Shown: one piece after another, positions 5,218-8,923 of the stretch
How positions within the stretch are numbered: position 1 is the first letter of the stretch
Layout: every line of letters starts with the position of its first letter
DNA from: Flavobacteriaceae bacterium
Lineage (GTDB): Bacteria; Bacteroidota; Bacteroidia; Flavobacteriales; Flavobacteriaceae
Assembly (NCBI GenBank): GCA_030618945.1
Contig: JAUXCI010000097.1
Span: forward strand, 1-8,923
Length of the DNA stretch: 8,923 nucleotides
Direction of reading: 5' to 3'
Notes under the pieces: model-generated
Seen by the model: only the letters and a program-made list of their open reading frames with translations
Database searches by the model: none
What the model was told of the DNA's origin: nothing
Translations under genes and position numbers: made by a program

Positions 5218-5793
5218 TTAATTTTTCCATTCCATTGATTCTATCATTCTAATAACATCATTTTGAAGATAGCTAATGGCGGGTTTTATAGAATCGTAAT
5301 TAGGTTGAACACTAAAATATACTGCCCCAGTAATAAAATGTTTGACACTATCAGTTACATGAAACTGAATTGGCGAAGCCGCATTACCGGTAACTTCAAA
5401 TATTGAGCCGTACACTTTTTTTGCTTTGTTGGAATAAGGTACCGAGCTGATCCCGTCAGCTTTTATGGCATGATTAAAAGTAAGTTTTTCAGCTTCCAAA
5501 AAAAGTTCTTTTAAATTATTCTCCACTGGCCTGTAGGTCATGTTGACTGAGGCCTTTAACCCTTCGTAATCAATATTTACCCAGCATTTTTCATTTACTA
5601 TGACAGATGCGATATTCGATTTTTCAAAGGTATACGGGCAATCTGTTTTAATCAAATCATAAGTGGGATCAGCGTATTCAAGGCGTAATTGTGCCTTTGG
5701 TTTAGGCAGAACATCTTCTTTGCAGGACAAAACAATTGTAAGCAATAATATCAGTATCCAATTCAATCGGAAGATGGTTTTATATTTCATCAT
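5218..5793 (-). CDS. gldD: Gliding motility lipoprotein GldD
   Basis: GldD is required for gliding in Flavobacterium and is associated with the motility/type IX secretion machinery. This protein has 191 residues. A lipoprotein signal peptide ends IVLSC, with lipidated Cys24 followed by KED. Recognisable GldD blocks follow: LPKPKAQLRLEY (29-40), CPYTFE (52-57), CWVNIDY (70-76), LTFNHAIKADGI (104-115), KVYGSIFEVTGNAAS (126-140), FHVTDS (144-149), HFITGAVYF (152-160) and a PNYDSIKPAISYL helix near the end. Cys52 and Cys70 could form a disulfide (inference). The ATG at 5793 overlaps the gldE stop as ATGA, so the two are translationally coupled; a second Met follows directly. The gldE-gldD pairing downstream of ssb and mutY is a familiar flavobacterial arrangement and supports the identification. 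Confidence 0.95.
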   Translation of the reverse strand: MMKYKTIFRLNWILILLLTIVLSCKEDVLPKPKAQLRLEYADPTYDLIKTDCPYTFEKSNIASVIVNEKCWVNIDYEGLKASVNMTYRPVENNLKELFLEAEKLTFNHAIKADGISSVPYSNKAKKVYGSIFEVTGNAASPIQFHVTDSVKHFITGAVYFSVQPNYDSIKPAISYLQNDVIRMIESMEWKN

Positions 5794-7091
5794 TTTTTCT
5801 TAGTTGACAGGTTTACTTTAACCTGCTTAATTCTTTTCTTGTCTATGGCTTCAATTTCAAAAGTGTAACCTTTATAGTTTATCGAATCCTTCTTTTTAGG
5901 AAACTTGCCCGTTATTTCAAGAATCAATCCCGCTAGGGTTTCTGCTTCAAATTTATCGTCATCAAAGAGAATCTCATTTATTTGCAAGACTTTATAAAAA
6001 TCCTTTAAGGTCGTTTTGCCCTCAAAAATATAAGTATGATCATCCAATTTAGAATAAGACAGGTCATATTGATCAAATTCATCTGAAATGTCACCAACGA
6101 TCTCTTCAATAATATCTTCTAAGCTAATGAGTCCTGATGTTCCCCCATATTCATCTACCACTATAGCTAAATGGTTTTTTAGTTCCTGAAACTCCTTTAG
6201 TAAATCATCCAGCTTTTTATTTTCCGGCACAAAAAAAGCTTCTCTGATGATTTTCTTCCATTGAAAAGCACTTTTGTTGAGATGAGGAATAAGATCTTTA
6301 GTGTAAAGAATACCTATGATATTGTCGATGTTTTCATCGTATACTGGAATTCTTGAATGGCCATTTTTTATAATTTTTTCTGTTACCACATTAAATTCTT
6401 CATTTGATGCCAGAGCAAAAATATCCATTCTTGGGCACATGATTTGTGAAGTTTCTGTATTCCCAAAATTAACAATGCCTTGTAAGATTTTCTTTTCTTC
6501 TTTTGTAGTAGCTCCTTTAGAGGTCAGTTCCAAAGCCTGAGATAAAACTTCAACCGAAAAATCCGATTGCTTTTTACTCAGCTGCCTTTCAACTATTCCG
6601 GTGAGACTTAATAGCGGTTTACTTAAGAAATACAAGGTAGTATTTAAAAAGGCCATCGGCTTGGCCATAAAAGAAGCAAATCTATATGAGTTCCTACTGG
6701 CATAAACCTTGGGAAGAACCTCTCCAAACAAAAGGATGAGGAAGGTGACCACTACGATTTCTATCAAGAATTTAATCAGCGGAGATGCAAGGTTTTTAAA
6801 AAAATAATCCCCCACATAAGTAAACAGGAGTATAAACAGAATATTGACAAAATTATTTGATATAAGAATTGTTGCCAATAACCTTTTAGGATTTTGCAGT
6901 AAATCCATAACAAGTTTAGCATTGGGATGGTTTTCTTTTTCCAGATCAGGTTTTGACAGTGAAAAAAAAGCTATTTCAGTACCTGAAATAAGGCCTGAAA
7001 AAATCAATAAAACTAAAAGTGAAAATATACCGGAAGCAGCAGGCCAGCCAATATCAAAAACTAATAAAATACTTGCGGGTTCGGGATCCAA
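5790..7091 (-). CDS. gldE: Gliding motility-associated protein GldE (DUF21/CNNM, CBS pair, CorC_HlyC), TTG start
   Basis: A 433-residue membrane protein with the CorC/HlyC layout. The DUF21 membrane domain (about 20-170) has SGTEIAFFSLSKPDLE (36-51) and FGEVLPKVYASR (122-133). Two CBS motifs follow: about 215-270, opening MCPRMDIFAL, and about 285-338, with VVDEYGGTSGLISLEDI (311-327). A C-terminal transporter-associated domain spans about 350-428. Relatives are linked to magnesium or cobalt transport. The position directly before gldD identifies it as GldE, whose exact role in gliding is not settled. The start is TTG at 7091: an in-frame TAA lies immediately upstream, and the first Met (residue 62) would delete the first membrane helix. 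It begins 35 bp after ssb, past a hairpin and T-run. The stop overlaps the gldD start by ATGA. Confidence 0.93.
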   Translation of the reverse strand: MDPEPASILLVFDIGWPAASGIFSLLVLLIFSGLISGTEIAFFSLSKPDLEKENHPNAKLVMDLLQNPKRLLATILISNNFVNILFILLFTYVGDYFFKNLASPLIKFLIEIVVVTFLILLFGEVLPKVYASRNSYRFASFMAKPMAFLNTTLYFLSKPLLSLTGIVERQLSKKQSDFSVEVLSQALELTSKGATTKEEKKILQGIVNFGNTETSQIMCPRMDIFALASNEEFNVVTEKIIKNGHSRIPVYDENIDNIIGILYTKDLIPHLNKSAFQWKKIIREAFFVPENKKLDDLLKEFQELKNHLAIVVDEYGGTSGLISLEDIIEEIVGDISDEFDQYDLSYSKLDDHTYIFEGKTTLKDFYKVLQINEILFDDDKFEAETLAGLILEITGKFPKKKDSINYKGYTFEIEAIDKKRIKQVKVNLSTKKK

Positions 7092-7117
7092 TTAATACTA
7101 TTTAAGTTTATGATTTC

Positions 7118-7159
7118 AAAAAAAAACTAGAACGGGAGGTCGTCTGTTTGGTCTCCCGT
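7118..7159 (-). terminator. Intrinsic terminator or attenuator overlapping the end of ssb
   Basis: On the minus strand, ACGGGAG (7159-7153), a 14-base loop and CTCCCGT (7138-7132) form a perfect 7-bp stem, followed by TCTAG and nine T (7126-7118). The 3' arm lies in the codons of the SSB C-terminal tip and the stop codon sits between stem and T-run. The five-base gap before the T-run may make it leaky, which would suit partial read-through into gldE. Confidence 0.7.
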
Positions 7160-7564
7160 AGGTGTTTCAATGACCGTTTTATTTTCAATTTTTTCTGGGG
7201 TATTACCTGAAGAAGGTTTGTTTAGATCCTTCTTGGTGGTTAGAAAAGTCATATCCAGTGCGTGAATTTCTGTAGTGTACTTTTTAACGCCTTCCTGTTC
7301 CCATTGCCTGGTCTTAAGTTTACCTTCAATAAATACGCGATCTCCTTTGCTTAAGTATTTTTCGCAGATTTCGGCCAATTTATTTCTCACGACAACATTA
7401 TGCCATTCAGTGGTTGTAACTTTTTCACCAGTTTGCTTATTGGTATAAGTTTCATTAGTCGCAATAGGAAATCTTCCTAAACAATTTCCACCTTCAAAGA
7501 AGTGCATTTTCACTTCATCTCCTAAATGCCCGATGAGCATTACCTTATTTAATGAATTCGCCAT
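7127..7564 (-). CDS. ssb: Single-stranded DNA-binding protein
   Basis: SSB coats single-stranded DNA in replication, recombination and repair, and recruits partners through its acidic tip. This protein has 145 residues. The OB fold spans about residues 3-110, with the family hallmarks NKVMLIGHLG (6-15), a TEWHNVVV strand (52-59), and GDRVFIEGKLKTRQW (74-88). A short polar tail of about 25 residues then ends in DDLPF (141-145), the partner-binding tip. The size is normal for a flavobacterial SSB. The ATG at 7564 fits the family start (MANSLNKV). It has its own -7 element in the 52-bp gap after mutY, so it can be transcribed independently of mutY. The end of the gene is built into a terminator-like hairpin upstream of gldE. 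Confidence 0.96.
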   Translation of the reverse strand: MANSLNKVMLIGHLGDEVKMHFFEGGNCLGRFPIATNETYTNKQTGEKVTTTEWHNVVVRNKLAEICEKYLSKGDRVFIEGKLKTRQWEQEGVKKYTTEIHALDMTFLTTKKDLNKPSSGNTPEKIENKTVIETPTGDQTDDLPF

Positions 7565-7581
7565 AACTGTATATTAGTATT

Positions 7582-7589
7582 CAAAGATA
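7582..7589 (-). promoter_or_regulatory. ssb promoter, -7 element TATCTTTG
   Basis: The minus strand reads TATCTTTG, an exact match to TAnnTTTG, 17 bp before the ssb ATG. No -33 TTG is found at the standard distance. The leader would be very short (about 12 nt). Confidence 0.55.
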
Positions 7590-7616
7590 GTACAAATTGA
7601 ATAGCCTGCATTAGTT

Positions 7617-8669
7617 TCAGTTTTGATATTTATCAACAAAATTCTGGAGTAGAACAGGTAATGCATATGCATGCAAATCGTTCCAGTTAATTGTGTTTTC
7701 AAGGATTTCTTTCGTTTGAATTATCCAAAAGGAAGCGAAAAGAGTTTGATGTGTTAATTTGTGTATAATCGGTTTGATATTATATCTTTTTAAGGTATAG
7801 GAATCCTTCAAGTCAAACTCCTTAGTTATTAGAGGTTCAACATCGGGGTAGTCCATCAGTAAATTTTCTGTTTCATACAAAGGGAATTCATATAAATGTT
7901 TCCAAATGTCCTGATTTTTTCGCTGACGAATAATGGTGGAAGTATCGTTTGAATTCAGTACAAAAAAATGGAGAAACCGATTTTTTATTTTTATTTTTTT
8001 AAGCTTTACGGGTAATACTGCCACGGTTCCGTTTTGAAGTGCATTACATGAATGGTTGAAAACACAGGACCTACACTTTGGATTCTTTGGTGTACATACA
8101 AGGGCACCAAATTCCATAAGTGCCTGATTATGGGATCCAGGATCGTCAAGGTCCAATAATTGCTGGGCCAGGGCTTTAAACTCTTTGGGTCCTTTTGAAT
8201 CGTTAATCGGAGTAGATAACCCGAAATATCTGGACAGGACCCTGTACACGTTTCCATCAACTGTAGCATGAGGTTTGTCAAAAGCAATGGAAGCTATGGC
8301 CGATGCTGTGTAGTCTCCTATACCTTTGAGCTTCAGAAGCTCCTTATATTCGTCAGGGAACTTACCTTGTAATTGATTAGCTATATATTGTGCAGTACTC
8401 AATAGGTTTCTGGCTCTGGAATAATATCCCAGACCTTGCCAAAGGTTTAAAACCTGCTTTTCATCGGCTTTGGCCAGGGCAAAAATATCGTGATATTCAT
8501 TAGTAAATTTTTCATAATATGATGTGCCTTGAGCAATTCTCGTCTGTTGTAATATTATTTCGGATAACCATATAAAATAAGGATCTTTGGATTTTCTCCA
8601 AGGCAAATCCCGTTTATTCATTAAATACCACATTTTTAATGTGTTAGAAAATTTATGATTTTCCCTCAT
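7617..8669 (-). CDS. mutY: A/G-specific adenine DNA glycosylase MutY
   Basis: MutY removes adenine mispaired with 8-oxoguanine. Counted from the ATG at 8669 the protein has 350 residues and its key residues fall at the E. coli MutY numbers: catalytic Glu37 in WLSEIILQQTR, Asp138 in TVDGNVYRVLSR, and the [4Fe-4S] cysteines 192, 199, 202 and 208 (C-x6-C-x2-C-x5-C). The helix-hairpin-helix is LKGIGDYTASAIAS (about 113-126). A NUDIX-like C-terminal domain (about 230-345) recognises 8-oxoguanine and contains HKLTHQTL. The frame extends five codons further to a TTG at 8684, but the numbering match and the weakness of TTG favour the ATG. A possible -7 element (TACTATTG, minus 8681-8674) lies just upstream, which would make the message nearly leaderless. 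No clear terminator separates it from ssb. It is divergent from the HU gene. Confidence 0.95.
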   Translation of the reverse strand: MRENHKFSNTLKMWYLMNKRDLPWRKSKDPYFIWLSEIILQQTRIAQGTSYYEKFTNEYHDIFALAKADEKQVLNLWQGLGYYSRARNLLSTAQYIANQLQGKFPDEYKELLKLKGIGDYTASAIASIAFDKPHATVDGNVYRVLSRYFGLSTPINDSKGPKEFKALAQQLLDLDDPGSHNQALMEFGALVCTPKNPKCRSCVFNHSCNALQNGTVAVLPVKLKKIKIKNRFLHFFVLNSNDTSTIIRQRKNQDIWKHLYEFPLYETENLLMDYPDVEPLITKEFDLKDSYTLKRYNIKPIIHKLTHQTLFASFWIIQTKEILENTINWNDLHAYALPVLLQNFVDKYQN

Positions 8670-8717
8670 TTTGCAATAGTACAATTTTTTTATCTAATTA
8701 AATTTTAATCATTTAGC

Positions 8718-8748
8718 TTTCCGAAATTGATTTAATGTATTATATTTG
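8718..8748 (+). promoter_or_regulatory. Promoter of the HU-family gene
   Basis: TATATTTG at 8741-8748 is a perfect -7 match and is identical to the rplU element. TTTC at 8718-8721 lies 19 bp upstream at the -33 position, one base from TTTG. The predicted start near 8754 gives a leader of about 37 nt before the ATG at 8791. Confidence 0.7.
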
Positions 8749-8790
8749 CCCCCTCAAATAAGGAATTAAATAACGTATAAAAATTTTAAA

Positions 8791-8923
8791 ATGACAAAAG
8801 CAGAGATCGTAGCTAACATTTCAGAAAAATCTGGTATTGAAAAAGCTGATGTTTTAAGAGTAGTGGAGGATTTTATGGTAGAAGTGAAAGACTCGTTGAA
8901 CCAAGGAACTAATGTTTATCTAA
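8791..8923 (+). CDS. HU/IHF-family DNA-binding protein, 3' end outside window
   Basis: A small nucleoid protein that bends DNA as a dimer. Only the first 44 residues are inside the window. They start MTKAEIVANISEKSGIEKAD and continue through the second helix to a LNQGTNVYL turn (36-44), which is the N-terminal helical half of HU/IHF proteins just before the DNA-binding arm. The DNA-contacting RNP motif of the arm lies beyond the edge, so HU and IHF subunit types cannot be told apart. The ATG at 8791 is the family start and a strong promoter lies 43 bp upstream. It is divergent from mutY. Confidence 0.93.
   Translation, partial: MTKAEIVANISEKSGIEKADVLRVVEDFMVEVKDSLNQGTNVYL

Noticed and set aside
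6316..7095. Plus-strand open frames inside gldE
   Set aside because: They are mirror frames of the CBS and DUF21 coding regions.
7621..7640. Palindrome TTGATATTTATCAA near the end of mutY
   Set aside because: AT-rich, encoded by ordinary mutY codons, with no T-run; likely chance.
8006..8287. Minus-strand alternative frame inside mutY
   Set aside because: Lies opposite or out of frame with the iron-sulfur and catalytic motifs of MutY; no independent evidence.
8670..8684. Five-codon upstream extension of mutY from a TTG
   Set aside because: The ATG at 8669 places every catalytic and iron-sulfur residue at the E. coli number, and the extension overlaps a possible promoter element.
1..8923. 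CRISPR array, tRNA, insertion sequence or phage attachment site
   Set aside because: No spaced direct repeats, cloverleaf sequences, transposase-like proteins or terminal inverted repeats were seen; the repeats present are coding.

Overview
The window looks like a chromosomal segment from an AT-rich member of the Bacteroidetes, most likely a gliding or type IX secreting member of the Flavobacteriaceae. Four things point there: the gldE-gldD pair of gliding motility genes; promoters of the Bacteroidetes TAnnTTTG type (rplU, the HMA-like lipoprotein, ssb and the HU gene); many lipoproteins with short signal peptides; and L21, SSB and HU sequences of flavobacterial character. No tRNA, rRNA, insertion sequence, CRISPR array or phage gene was seen.

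Layout. Positions 1-505 (minus) carry the start of rplU (ribosomal protein L21), with a long Lys/Ala/Pro-rich C-terminal extension that runs off the left edge. Positions 650-1522 (minus) encode an EamA/DMT-type transporter. Divergent from it on the plus strand, 1588-4086 holds four lipoprotein genes in a row: an HMA-like metal-binding protein, a SYLF (Ysc84)-domain protein, a protein with a TonB C-terminal-like domain, and a small protein with 11-residue repeats and a four-cysteine tail. The last three each have their own leader and intrinsic terminator, so they look like single-gene units. All four place the lipidated cysteine at residue 20.

A perfect hairpin at 4109-4133 separates this cluster from a convergent minus-strand block. 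In transcription order that block is mutY (8669-7617), ssb (7564-7127), gldE (7091-5790), gldD (5793-5218) and ctaA/COX15 (5196-4114). gldE and gldD overlap by ATGA. ctaA follows gldD closely in the same frame. Both gldE and ctaA appear to start with TTG. A hairpin plus T9 overlaps the last ssb codons and may limit read-through into gldE. At 8791 a divergent HU-family gene begins and runs off the right edge.

Functions. The right half combines genome maintenance (MutY repair, SSB, HU) with envelope functions (GldD/GldE for gliding, heme A synthase for the terminal oxidase). The left half is an envelope lipoprotein block. Its two CX3C-bearing proteins and the nearby heme A synthase suggest, but do not show, a metal-handling theme. 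The most unusual items are the lipoprotein quartet, the TonB-like domain on a lipoprotein, the 11-residue-repeat protein, and the terminators that share bases with the last codons of ssb and ctaA.
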